Origin: Cupriavidus malaysiensis
GTDB taxonomy: Bacteria; Pseudomonadota; Gammaproteobacteria; Burkholderiales; Burkholderiaceae
Assembly (NCBI RefSeq): GCF_001854325.1
Contig: NZ_CP017754.1
Location: 434,001 to 498,000, forward strand
Direction of reading: 5' to 3'
Length of the DNA stretch: 64,000 bases
The notes beneath the pieces were generated by a model. The model was not told where the DNA came from, made no database searches, and was given only the letters and a program-made list of their open reading frames with translations. Positions within the stretch are counted from its first letter, which is position 1. The number at the start of each line of letters is the position of its first letter. Both the position numbers and the translations under genes were made by a program. Positions 35,001-43,323 of this stretch are shown here, in pieces.

Positions 35001-35191
35001 GTGATGAAGCCGGCCACCGTCTCGGCGTTGGCGCCGTAGTAGGCGGTGGTGATGGTGACCACCGCGTTCTCGGTGTGCGGATACTGGCTGACCGGCAGGC
35101 TCGCCAGCGAGCGCAGGCCCAGCACGAGGATCAGCAGGCTGACCACCGAGGCCAGCACGGGGCGCTTGATGAAGAGGTCGGTGAGGTTCAT
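32090..35191 (-). CDS. RND multidrug efflux permease (HAE1 family)
   Basis: A 1033-residue inner-membrane proton/drug antiporter. The first helix region begins [25 protein letters not shown], and the porter loop contains [13 protein letters not shown]. The transmembrane core holds [33 protein letters not shown] with the paired Asp residues for proton relay. The second half repeats the fold ([50 protein letters not shown]). The length is standard. It is the last gene of an OMF-MFP-RND operon, 65 bp after the adaptor. Likely role: tripartite export of drugs or toxic compounds. No regulator gene is adjacent. Confidence 0.93.
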   Translation of the reverse strand: [1033 protein letters not shown]

Positions 35192-35256
35192 CGCGGCACG
35201 CTCGCTATGACGATGTAATGGTGTGGCGGTATGGCGGTCGGCGCGCGCGGCCGCGC

Positions 35257-36423
35257 CTACTGTTCCTGCGGCGCCGGGTTGGGCGCGTCCGCCGGCCGCA
35301 CCGAGTTGTCGATCACCAGGCGCGTGCCGTTCTTCAGCTTGAGCTGGCCGCTGGTGACCACCTGGGTGCCCTCGGCCACGCCTTTCTCGATGGCGACCTG
35401 GTCGCCACGCGTGGGACCGACGGTGACGAACACCTGCTGCGCCACCGGCATTGGCGCGGCGGGCTTGCCGCCGGGCGCGGGCGGCGGCGCTTCGCCGGGC
35501 CTGGGCGCGGGCGCCGGCTGCACGACGAAGATGGTGGCGCCGTAGGGGTTGTAGGTGATGGCGGTCTGCGGCAGTGTCAGGCGGCGCTGCGGCGTGCCCA
35601 CGTCGATGCGCACGGTGGCGTACATGCCGGGCAGCAGGCGGCCATCGTGGTTGTCGAGCAGCGCCTCCACCTGCACGTTGCGGGTGGCGGTGTCGACCTT
35701 GGGATTGATCGATGTGATCCTGCCGGGGAAGGGCAGGCCCGGCCAGGCATTGCTTTCGGCGCGCACGGCCTGTCCCACGGCGAGCTGGCCGATGTCCTGC
35801 TGCGGCAGCGTGAAGTCGGCGTAGATGGGGTCGATGGCCTGCAGCGTGACGATGGCGTCGCCGGGGTTCAGGTACTGGCCGGGGTTCAGGGTGGTGATGC
35901 CCAGCTTGCCGTCGAAGGGCGCGCGGATGGTCTTCTTGGCCACCGTGGCGGTCTGCTGCGCGACCTGGGCGCGCTTGCTCTTGAGATCGGCGGCGTCGGC
36001 GTCCAGCGTGGCCTTGGCGATCACCTTGATGTCGTACTGGGCCTTGTCGCGGTCGTAGACCGTCTGCGCCAGCTCGGCGGCGGCCTGCAGCGCCTGCAGC
36101 TGCGCCACGTCGGCATCGGCGTTGAGCTGCACCAGCACCTGGCCGGCGCGTGCCTGCGCGCCCGAGGTGAAGTGGACCTGGCGCACCAGGCCGGCGATCT
36201 CGGTGGTGACGTCGACGCCGCGCACCGCGCGCAGGCTGCCCACCGCCGACAACTGCGGCTGCCACACCTGGTAGCTCGCGCGCGTGGCGCTGACGGTGGC
36301 CGGCGGCGCCGCGTTGCCCGCCATGAACTTCTTGAACATATACGCCTTGAACAGGTTGAAGCCGACCAGCGCCGCCAGCAGCAGGCCGACGCCGAGCAGC
36401 ATGATCGCCATCCGTTTCTTCAT
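35257..36423 (-). CDS. RND efflux adaptor (membrane fusion protein)
   Basis: A 388-residue periplasmic adaptor linking the RND pump to the outer-membrane channel. An N-terminal membrane anchor (MAIMLLGVGLLLAALVGFNLF) is followed by the lipoyl-like region (VGSLRAVRGVDVTTEIAGLV, SGAQARAGQVLVQLNAD). The alpha-hairpin with VYDRDKAQYDIKVIAKATLD, the KTIRAPFDGKLGI strand and a beta-barrel (PIYADFTLPQQDI) complete the domain order. A Pro-rich insert lies near 318-338. The ATG overlaps the outer-membrane gene's stop by 4 nt. Confidence 0.92.
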   Translation of the reverse strand: MKKRMAIMLLGVGLLLAALVGFNLFKAYMFKKFMAGNAAPPATVSATRASYQVWQPQLSAVGSLRAVRGVDVTTEIAGLVRQVHFTSGAQARAGQVLVQLNADADVAQLQALQAAAELAQTVYDRDKAQYDIKVIAKATLDADAADLKSKRAQVAQQTATVAKKTIRAPFDGKLGITTLNPGQYLNPGDAIVTLQAIDPIYADFTLPQQDIGQLAVGQAVRAESNAWPGLPFPGRITSINPKVDTATRNVQVEALLDNHDGRLLPGMYATVRIDVGTPQRRLTLPQTAITYNPYGATIFVVQPAPAPRPGEAPPPAPGGKPAAPMPVAQQVFVTVGPTRGDQVAIEKGVAEGTQVVTSGQLKLKNGTRLVIDNSVRPADAPNPAPQEQ

Positions 36424-38099
36424 TGCCTGGTCTCCACGGCCGGGCCGGCCGATCTGGCGGATATGGCCGCTGCCGTCGCGGGGGCGCTGCCGGCGGCCGT
36501 CGCCCGCGGTGTTGCCAGCTGGGCGGCCTCCGGTGCGACCTCCGGTGCGGCCTCCGGCGCCGGCACGGTGGCGGGCGGCCGTACGTCCGGGTCCTGGCGG
36601 GCATTCCACCAGCCGCCGCCCACGGCCTGGTAGAGCGCGGCGGTATCGGCGTAGCGGGCCGCCTGCGCCTGCACCAGGCTCAGCACCGTCTGCTGGTACT
36701 GGCGCTGCGCGTCGAGCAGGGTCAGGTAGCTGACCGCGCCCAGCCGGTACTGCTGCCGGCTCAGTTCCAGCGAGGCCTGCGCGGCGGCGGCGGCGTCCGC
36801 CTGGGCCGCCAGCGCGTGCGCGTCGTTGTCGAGCGCGCGCAGCGTGTCGGCCACGTTCTGGAAGGCCAGCAGCACGGTCTGGCGGTACTGGGCGTCGGCC
36901 TGCTCGAAGGCGGCCTGGGCCGCGCGCCGCTGCGCGCTGAGCTGGCCGCCGTGGAAGAGCGGCTGCAGCACGCCGGCGCCCAGGCTCCACACGGTGTTGG
37001 CCGAGCGGAACAGGCCGGCCGGCGTCAGGGCCTCGGCGCCGTAGCTGCCGGTCAGCGTGAGCTTGGGATAGAGCGCGGCGGTGGCCACCCCCACATTGGC
37101 GCTGGCCTGGTGCAGCAGCGCGTCGGCGGCGAGGATGTCGGGCCGCTGCCGCACCAGCTCGGACGGCAGGCTGGCCGGCAGGTCGCGCGGCAGCGAGAAG
37201 TCGGCCAGCGCGAAGCGCGGCAGCGTGTCGTCGCTGGGCGGCCTGCCGGCCAGCACGGCGAGCTGGTGGCGAGTCTGCTCCAGCGCCTGGCGCAGCGGCG
37301 GCAGGGTCGCCCGCGTCTGCGCCAGCGTGGTGCGCTGCGCCAGCACCGCGGCCTGGTTGACGCCGCCCAGCGCGAACTGCCGTTCCAGCAGGTCGAGCTG
37401 CTGCTGCTGGTCGGCGGCGATCTGCAGCGTGGCGTCGATCTGCGCGCGCAGCGAGGCCTCCCTGACGGCGGCGGTGACGAGGTTGGCGGTCAGCGCCAGG
37501 TAGGCGGCCTGCCACTGGTACTGCTGGTAGTCGATCCGCGCGCGCAGTCCCTCCAGCTCGCGCCGCGTGCCGCCGAACAGGTCGAGCGTGTAGGAGACGT
37601 TGACCGAGGCGTTGTAGAGCGTGAACTCCTCGCTGGCGCCGGGCACGCCGAAGCTCAGCCCGGACACGCGCGAGCGCTGCGCGCCGAGCTGGCCGTCCAC
37701 GCCCGGCAGCAGCTTGCCGCCGGCGGTGGCGCGGTAGTTCTCGCGCGCCTGGCGCAGCGCGGCGCGCGCGGCATCTAGGTTGGGGCTGTTGGCGAGGGCG
37801 TCGCGGATCAGGGCGTCGAGCGGGGCGCTGCGGAACAGCGACCACCAGTCGCCGGGGATGGCCTCGGCGGCGACGAAGCGCTGCGCGGCACCGGCATCGC
37901 CCGCCATGCCGGGCGTGGCCACGGTGCGGGCGGGCAGGGGTTGCGGGGTGACGCGGTCGCCCGCGGGCGGCGCCGGCGAATGGTAGTCGGGCCCCACGGC
38001 GCAGGCTGCCAGCAAGATGCCCGCCGCACCGATCACCGCTGCCTTCCCTGTGCGCTGCCCGAACCGCCGGCAGACGACAACACCCGGCACGTCGTCCAT
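36420..38099 (-). CDS. Outer-membrane efflux lipoprotein (OprM/NodT family)
   Basis: A 559-residue TolC-type channel. The signal region ends with LLAACAVGPDYHSP, an OprM-like lipobox with acylated Cys, followed by the conserved DWWSLFRSAPLDALIRDALANSP. Two OEP repeats contain long helices and strands (LFGGTRRELEGLRARIDYQQYQWQAAYL; LFHGGQLSAQRRAAQAAFEQADAQY). The C-terminus is extended by a Pro/Ala-rich tail of about 55 residues (APEAAPEVAPEAAQ). ATG 38099 is chosen; a GTG at 38117 is possible. It is first in the operon, whereas this component more often comes last. Confidence 0.92.
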   Translation of the reverse strand: MDDVPGVVVCRRFGQRTGKAAVIGAAGILLAACAVGPDYHSPAPPAGDRVTPQPLPARTVATPGMAGDAGAAQRFVAAEAIPGDWWSLFRSAPLDALIRDALANSPNLDAARAALRQARENYRATAGGKLLPGVDGQLGAQRSRVSGLSFGVPGASEEFTLYNASVNVSYTLDLFGGTRRELEGLRARIDYQQYQWQAAYLALTANLVTAAVREASLRAQIDATLQIAADQQQQLDLLERQFALGGVNQAAVLAQRTTLAQTRATLPPLRQALEQTRHQLAVLAGRPPSDDTLPRFALADFSLPRDLPASLPSELVRQRPDILAADALLHQASANVGVATAALYPKLTLTGSYGAEALTPAGLFRSANTVWSLGAGVLQPLFHGGQLSAQRRAAQAAFEQADAQYRQTVLLAFQNVADTLRALDNDAHALAAQADAAAAAQASLELSRQQYRLGAVSYLTLLDAQRQYQQTVLSLVQAQAARYADTAALYQAVGGGWWNARQDPDVRPPATVPAPEAAPEVAPEAAQLATPRATAAGSAPATAAAISARSAGPAVETRQ

Positions 38100-38324
38100 C
38101 CGCTTGCCCCCCGCCACGGCATGCCGCGAAGCGGGCCGTGAAAGACACTGCGTTCGGCAAGCCTAGCGCAATTTGGCGGCCCGGGTTAGCTCAAGTCACT
38201 CATCGGACGGATTGCGCCGCATCCGGCACGCTGCCCGGCGCAGCGGAGCGTTGCCAGCGGCACACGGCATCGGTCCAGTGTCTCCGTGTGGCGCATGCGG
38301 TTCCCCGTGCGCGGTGCGCTGCCT

Positions 38325-39203
38325 TCAAGCGCCGGCATCGGTGCGCGCCTCGATGGCGCGCACCACGGCCACCATGTCGGCCTGCGCCAGGCCCAGCGCC
38401 AGCGTCTCGCCGTAGAGTGCATGGCACACGTCCAGCAGCGGCGAGGCGATGCCGGCGGCGCGCGCGGCCTCGGCCACCAGCCGGTTGTTCTTCAGCACGT
38501 CGGGGATCGCGGCCTGCACCTCGAAGTCCTCGGCCACCAGCTTGGCGGCCTTGATGCGCGACACGGCGCTGGCCATCGGGCCGGCATCCAGCACGGCCTG
38601 CCAGCGCGCCATGTCGAGGCCGTGGCGGCGGGCGAAATGCGAGGCCTCGGCCAGGCCGGTGACCATGGTGATCAGGAACAGGTTGACGGCCAGCTTCATC
38701 AGCAGCGCCGCGGGCACCGCGCCGCATTCCACCACCTGGTGGCACATCGGGCGCAGCAGCGGCAGCACCTCGGCCACGTCGCCGGCCTCGCCCGCCACCA
38801 TCGCGACCAGCTGGCCGGCCTCGGCCGGCTTGCGCGAGCCGGACACCGGTGCCTCCACGTAGCGGCCGCCGGCGGCGCGGATGTCGTCGCCGAGCGCGCG
38901 CGAGTACTGCGCCGAGGTGGTGCCCATATTGACCACCAGGCGGCCGGCCACGCGCGCGGCGAAGGCGGGCGTGGCGCGGCCCAGCGCCGCATCCATCGCC
39001 GCGTCGTTGGCGAGCATCAGGATCACGATGGGTGCCTGGCGGAACACTGCCGCGCAGTCCTCCGCCACCGTGGCGCCGGCCTCGCGCAGCGGCGCGCACT
39101 TGTCGGCGCTGCGGTTCCACACCACCAGCGGCGTGCCCGCGCGTGCCAGGTTGAGCGCCATGGGCTGCCCCATCACGCCCAGGCCGATGAATCCGATTGC
39201 CAT
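38325..39203 (-). CDS. NAD-binding beta-hydroxyacid dehydrogenase (HIBADH/GarR family)
   Basis: A 292-residue oxidoreductase of the 3-hydroxyisobutyrate/tartronate semialdehyde reductase family. The Rossmann motif [20 protein letters not shown] is at the N-terminus and [13 protein letters not shown] follows. The substrate motif [23 protein letters not shown] is near residue 125 and the catalytic Lys lies in [15 protein letters not shown] near 172. The C-terminal domain contains KDNRL-like [10 protein letters not shown] 39203 is divergent from an AraC gene that probably regulates it. Substrate preference is not evident. Confidence 0.9.
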   Translation of the reverse strand: MAIGFIGLGVMGQPMALNLARAGTPLVVWNRSADKCAPLREAGATVAEDCAAVFRQAPIVILMLANDAAMDAALGRATPAFAARVAGRLVVNMGTTSAQYSRALGDDIRAAGGRYVEAPVSGSRKPAEAGQLVAMVAGEAGDVAEVLPLLRPMCHQVVECGAVPAALLMKLAVNLFLITMVTGLAEASHFARRHGLDMARWQAVLDAGPMASAVSRIKAAKLVAEDFEVQAAIPDVLKNNRLVAEAARAAGIASPLLDVCHALYGETLALGLAQADMVAVVRAIEARTDAGA

Positions 39204-39337
39204 GTCTGTCGTCTCCTTGGATGGGCCGGGCCCGGCGCCGCCTGCCCGCATGCTTGCGCCGTGGATTGGCGCTATGCTGGGCAGCCGCGGCGGGCAGACC
39301 GTCGAGGACCACTTTAGGCCGGCTTGGAGGAGGTGTC

Positions 39338-40168
39338 TTGAACGATTGTGCACGGCCGCCCGGCGCGGGCGGCAACCGCATCCGCATGGGCCGCGGCGGC
39401 GCCGGCATCGAGCGCGCCGAAGCCTTCTTCCACGGGCAGGCCTTCGCGCCGCACCGCCACGACACCTATGCCATCGGCGTCACCACGGCCGGCGTGCAGA
39501 CCTTCCGCTACCGCGGCGAGCGCCGCGTCTGCCTGCCGGGGCAATGCCACATCCTGCACCCCGATGAACTGCACGACGGCGGCGCCGGCACCGAGGCGGG
39601 CTTCGGCTACCGCATCGTCTACGTCGATCCGGGCCTGGTCCAGCAGGCGCTGGGCGGCCGCCCGCTGCCCTTCGTGCGCGCGCCGGTGGTGGGCGGCGCG
39701 CTGCTGCCGGAAGGCTTCTCCAGCGGGGTCTGGGATCTCGACGGCGAGATCGACGCGCTGGCGCGCGTGGAGATCGCGGTGGCGGTGGCCAACCTGCTGG
39801 TGGCCGCCTCCGGCGGCACGCCCCTGCGGCCGGGCGCGCGCGCGCTCGATGCCGTCCAGCGCGTGCGCGAACTGATCGCCGCGACCCCGGCCGAACGCCA
39901 TGCGATGGAGACGCTGGAGCGCGCCAGCGGGCTCGACCGCTGGACCCTCGCGCGCCAGTTCCGCGCCCTGTTCGGCACCAGCCCCGGCCGCTTCCGCACC
40001 CAGCGCCAGCTCGACCTGGTGCGGCGCCTGCTGGCCGCCGGCACCCCCGCCGGGGCTGCCGCGCTGGAAGCGGGATTTGCCGACCAGAGTCATATGACGC
40101 GGCACTTCAAGCGCGCCTATGGGCTGACGCCGGCGGCGTGGGCGGCGGCGCTGTCGGGGCGGGGGTAG
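39338..40168 (+). CDS. AraC-family transcriptional regulator
   Basis: A 276-residue regulator that most likely starts at TTG 39338, 3 nt after the very strong GGAGGAGGTG; no ATG is placed better. An N-terminal cupin ([46 protein letters not shown]) precedes the double helix-turn-helix at the C-terminus ([70 protein letters not shown]). The divergent dehydrogenase gene is the probable target. Confidence 0.88.
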   Translation: MNDCARPPGAGGNRIRMGRGGAGIERAEAFFHGQAFAPHRHDTYAIGVTTAGVQTFRYRGERRVCLPGQCHILHPDELHDGGAGTEAGFGYRIVYVDPGLVQQALGGRPLPFVRAPVVGGALLPEGFSSGVWDLDGEIDALARVEIAVAVANLLVAASGGTPLRPGARALDAVQRVRELIAATPAERHAMETLERASGLDRWTLARQFRALFGTSPGRFRTQRQLDLVRRLLAAGTPAGAAALEAGFADQSHMTRHFKRAYGLTPAAWAAALSGRG

Positions 40169-40229
40169 GGTGATGGTGGCTCTGTTGGCTTCGATCAGCA
40201 CGACAGGATTCGCACCGCGCCGGTCCGCT

Positions 40230-40255
40230 CCCCTCTCCCGCCTGCGGGAGAGGGG
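40230..40255. terminator. Palindromic repeat B, copy 3
   Basis: A perfect 12-bp stem CCCCTCTCCCGC / GCGGGAGAGGGG, same orientation as copy 1 and with the shared flanks GATTCGCACCGCGC and GGGCAGGCGCCCGCC. It follows the AraC gene by 62 bp and precedes the MazG-like gene. Confidence 0.7.
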
Positions 40256-40387
40256 CCGGGGGAGAGGGCAGGCGCCCGCCAGCCGCGCAGACCATCGCGC
40301 CACCACCGCCTTGCCCCGTCCACCGCAAACCATGCTTCAATACGCCCCGAACCGTTGTCTTGCGCGCCCGCCGGGGCGCTTGTCGCC

Positions 40388-40729
40388 ATGTCCCTGATCG
40401 ATCTCCGCAACCTCCAGCAAGCCGCCGCCGCTTTCGGCGAGGCGCGTGGCTGGGGCAAGTATCACAGTCCCAAGAACCTGGCCATGGCCTTGTCCGTCGA
40501 GGTGGCCGAGCTGGTCGAGATCTTCCAGTGGCAGACCGAGGACGAATCGCGCGAGGTGATGGCCGGCGCCGAGCGCGAGCATGTGGAGCAGGAGCTGGCC
40601 GACATCACGATCTACCTGGCGCAGCTGGTGACCGCGCTGGGGGTGGACCTGGACGCGGCGGTGCGGGCCAAGATGGAGCGCAACGCGCGCAAATATCCCG
40701 CCCCCGCCCCCGCCCCCGGCGGCGAGTAG
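40388..40729 (+). CDS. MazG-like nucleotide pyrophosphohydrolase
   Basis: A 113-residue all-alpha NTP pyrophosphohydrolase of the RS21-C6/DCTPP1-like branch, which cleans non-canonical nucleotides from the pool. Motifs are LQQAAAAFGEARGWGKYHSPKNLAMALSVEVAELVEIFQW with the ExxE pair, and EQELADITIYLAQLVTALGVDLDAAV with the ExxD pair for magnesium. The tail is Pro/Ala-rich. ATG 40388 is used. It stands alone between the AraC gene and the convergent long operon. Confidence 0.88.
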   Translation: MSLIDLRNLQQAAAAFGEARGWGKYHSPKNLAMALSVEVAELVEIFQWQTEDESREVMAGAEREHVEQELADITIYLAQLVTALGVDLDAAVRAKMERNARKYPAPAPAPGGE

Positions 40730-40759
40730 GCCGGGAGGCGCCGGCCGCGCTCGTGCCTT

Positions 40760-42190
40760 TCAAGCCTCCAGCGCGGCCGCCAGCGCTTCCACCAGCAGGT
40801 CGGCGTGCGCTTCGCCGAACACCAGCGGCGGCCGGATCTTCAGCACGTTGCCGTGCTCGCCGGCGCTGCTGACCAGCACGCCGCGCCGGCGCATGGCATT
40901 GACCACGCGCGCGGCGGCCGCGCCATCCGGCGCGCGCGCGGCATCGGTGCCGAGCAGTTCGACGCCGGTGAACAGGCCCGCTCCGCGCACGTCGCCGATG
41001 GCCGGGTGCAGGCGCGCCAGGTCGTCCAGCCGTGCGCGCAAGTAGGCGCCGACGCGCAGGGCGTTGGCCATCAGTCCTTCTCCTTCGATCACATCCAGCA
41101 CCGCCATGCCGGCCGCCACCGCCACCGGGTTGCCGCCGAAGGTGTTGAAGTAGCGGCACTGGCTGCCGAAGGCGGCCATCACTTCGGGCCGCACCGCCAC
41201 GCCGGCGAGCGGGTGGCCGTTGCCCATCGGCTTGCCCATGGTCACCAGGTCGGGCACCACGCCGTGGCGCAGGAAGCCCCACATCGCTTCGCCGGTACGG
41301 CCCAGGCCGGGCTGCACCTCGTCGGCGATGAAGAGGCCGCCGGCCGCGCGCATGGCGTCGACGGCTTCGGCCAGGAAGCCGGGCGGGTCGGTCAGGATGC
41401 CGTCGCTGGAGAAGACCGTGTCGACCAGCAGGGCGGCGGGACGCAGGCCGCTCGCCTGCAGCTCGGCGATGGCGGCGCGCACGCGGCGCGCGAAGGCCGG
41501 GCCGACCTGCTCCGGCGGCAGGCGCGGATCGGGCGCGGGCACGGTGCGCACATGGCTGCCCAGCCGCACCTGCGTGCCCAGCGAGGGCGAGGCCTCGGCC
41601 AGCGCGGCGGTGACGCCGTGATAGGCGAAGCGGGTGATGACCAGGCCGTTGCCGCCGGTGTGGGCGGCGGCGATGCGCAGCGCCAGGTCGTTGGCTTCGC
41701 TGCCGGTGCAGGTCAGCATCAGGTGGCCGAGCGCGGCCGGCATGGTGCCGAGCAGGCGCTCGGCGTAGTCGAGGATGCCGTCGTGCAGGTAGCGCGTGTG
41801 CGTGTTGAGCGTGGCGGCCTGGCGCGCGATGGCTGCGACCACGTGCGGATGGCAGTGGCCGACCGCGGCGACGTTGTTGTAGGCGTCGAGATAGCGCCGC
41901 CCGTGCGCGTCGACCAGCCACACGCCTTCGCCGCGCACCAGGTGCAGCGGCTCCTGGTAGAACAGCCGGTAGGCGGGGCCGAGCAGGCGCGCGCGGCGCG
42001 CCAGCATGGCCTGCGTCCCGGCCGCTTCGTTGGCTTCGTCGGCTTCGCTGGCTTCGCTGGCTTCGTTGGCTTGGCTTGCTGCGCTTGCGTGGAGAGTTGG
42101 CATGGCTTGCATGGTTTCCGTGGCTCGCTTCGTTTCACCGGACGGTTGCGTCCGCTGTATCCGGACCGGCGCCGCTGGGGCGCCGCTCAT
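40760..42190 (-). CDS. Class III PLP enzyme, phospho-lyase-like (ETNPPL/PHYKPL type)
   Basis: A 476-residue fold-type I PLP enzyme. It resembles the human phospho-lyases for phosphoethanolamine (ETNPPL) and 5-phosphohydroxylysine (PHYKPL) more than ordinary transaminases. Shared blocks are YLDAYNNVAAVGHCHP at 100-115, LNTHTRYLHDGILDYAERL near 128, GSEANDLALR near 163 and the PLP lysine motif TMGKPMGNGHP with Lys320. Such enzymes remove phosphate and ammonia to give an aldehyde. The ATG at 42190 overlaps the kinase stop by 4 nt. The N-terminus has a repeat-rich extension (EASEASEADEANEAAG). Last gene of the operon. Confidence 0.85.
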   Translation of the reverse strand: MSGAPAAPVRIQRTQPSGETKRATETMQAMPTLHASAASQANEASEASEADEANEAAGTQAMLARRARLLGPAYRLFYQEPLHLVRGEGVWLVDAHGRRYLDAYNNVAAVGHCHPHVVAAIARQAATLNTHTRYLHDGILDYAERLLGTMPAALGHLMLTCTGSEANDLALRIAAAHTGGNGLVITRFAYHGVTAALAEASPSLGTQVRLGSHVRTVPAPDPRLPPEQVGPAFARRVRAAIAELQASGLRPAALLVDTVFSSDGILTDPPGFLAEAVDAMRAAGGLFIADEVQPGLGRTGEAMWGFLRHGVVPDLVTMGKPMGNGHPLAGVAVRPEVMAAFGSQCRYFNTFGGNPVAVAAGMAVLDVIEGEGLMANALRVGAYLRARLDDLARLHPAIGDVRGAGLFTGVELLGTDAARAPDGAAAARVVNAMRRRGVLVSSAGEHGNVLKIRPPLVFGEAHADLLVEALAAALEA

Positions 42191-43323
42191 GCCAGCTCGC
42201 AGCGGCGCGCCAGCACGCTGGCCGCCTGGCCCGGGGCGATCGCCGTGCAGGCCTCCAGCCGCTGCCAGGAGATGGCGTTGTTGCGCATCAGGTAGGCCGC
42301 GTTGGCCGGCTCGCGCGCGGCGCGCCAGCCGCTGATGGCCACCACCATCACCAGGCGCGCCTGCAGCAGGTCGAACAGCACCGCGACCTCGTCGGCGGCG
42401 AGCGGCAGCACCTCGTGGTAGGCGCCGACGAAATCGGCCAGCGCGCCCAGCGTGTCGCCCGCGGGGTCGACCTGGTAGGCCGCCGCCACCGCCAGGTCGT
42501 TGACCAGGGGCGCGTGCACCATGTCGCCGAAATCGAGGATGCCGGCGATGCGCGCGTGGTCGGCGGGGTCCACCAGCACGTTGTACAGGTTGAGGTCGTT
42601 GTGGATGGGCTGGCGCCGCAGTGTCGGCAGCAGCGGCTTGACGCGCATGCTGAAGCGGTCGAGCACGCGCAGCGCCATGGCGCGCCGCTGCGGATCCGCC
42701 ACGTGTTCGAGCAGCGCGCGCACTTCGTCGGCGCGCTGGATGTCCCACGGCAGCGCGAGTTCGCCGGCGGGGTGGCGCAGCTCGCGCAGCGCCAGGTCCA
42801 GCCGCGCCAGCGTGCGCGCCAGCGCGCGCGCCTGGGCGGGGCTGCGTGCGGCCTTGGGCAGCGGCTCGCCGTCCAGGTAGCTGAACAGCCGCACCACGCG
42901 CGCGGTGCCGTCGGGCGCGGTGGCCTGCAGCGAGGCGCGCCCGTCGACGGTGGGCTCGATGCGCTGCACCGGCAGCAGCGGGTCGGTGGCGGCGACATGC
43001 AGCAGCGCCTGGGTCTGGAAGTCGGCCACCAGCGCGGACTCCGCCGGGTGCGAGATCTTCAGCATGAAGCGGCGCGCGCGCGTGCCGCCGTGGCCGGCAT
43101 CGGCCTCGAGCAGGAAGTTGCTGTCGCGCTCGCCGCTCAGCACGCTCAGGCGTCCGGTCAGCCCGTAGTGCCAGGCGGCCAGCGTCTGCGCCCATTCGAG
43201 CGGCACCTTGCGCACGGTGTCGCTCAGCACCGCGGTACCGGCCGCCGTGCTTGCCATGCCTGCCGCGCCAGGTGGCCGCGCCGCCGGTCCCGCCGCCTCT
43301 GCCACCTCTGCCCGCGCACTCAT
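42187..43323 (-). CDS. Hydroxylysine-kinase-like phosphotransferase (APH fold)
   Basis: A 378-residue protein-kinase-like small-molecule kinase. The region after residue 40 (AWHYGLTGRLSVLSGERDSNFLLE) resembles human HYKK, the 5-hydroxylysine kinase. The catalytic loop is HNDLNLYN (His241, Asp243, Asn248) and the metal-binding DFG is at 264-266 (ILDFGDM). Directly followed, with a 4-nt overlap, by a phospho-lyase-like enzyme: kinase plus lyase is the known route by which hydroxylysine or ethanolamine is activated and cleaved. It overlaps the upstream deacetylase gene in the same way. The actual substrate is inferred, not proven. Confidence 0.82.
   Translation of the reverse strand: MSARAEVAEAAGPAARPPGAAGMASTAAGTAVLSDTVRKVPLEWAQTLAAWHYGLTGRLSVLSGERDSNFLLEADAGHGGTRARRFMLKISHPAESALVADFQTQALLHVAATDPLLPVQRIEPTVDGRASLQATAPDGTARVVRLFSYLDGEPLPKAARSPAQARALARTLARLDLALRELRHPAGELALPWDIQRADEVRALLEHVADPQRRAMALRVLDRFSMRVKPLLPTLRRQPIHNDLNLYNVLVDPADHARIAGILDFGDMVHAPLVNDLAVAAAYQVDPAGDTLGALADFVGAYHEVLPLAADEVAVLFDLLQARLVMVVAISGWRAAREPANAAYLMRNNAISWQRLEACTAIAPGQAASVLARRCELA

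Noticed and set aside
31979..35218. Very long plus-strand frame opposite the RND permease
   Set aside because: It is His/Gln/Arg-rich, the typical antisense shadow of a high-GC gene, with no domain.
32090..36604. A continuous minus frame suggesting a giant fusion of adaptor and RND permease
   Set aside because: The upstream part is an out-of-frame reading of the adaptor gene; the real permease starts at 35191 with a standard N-terminus.
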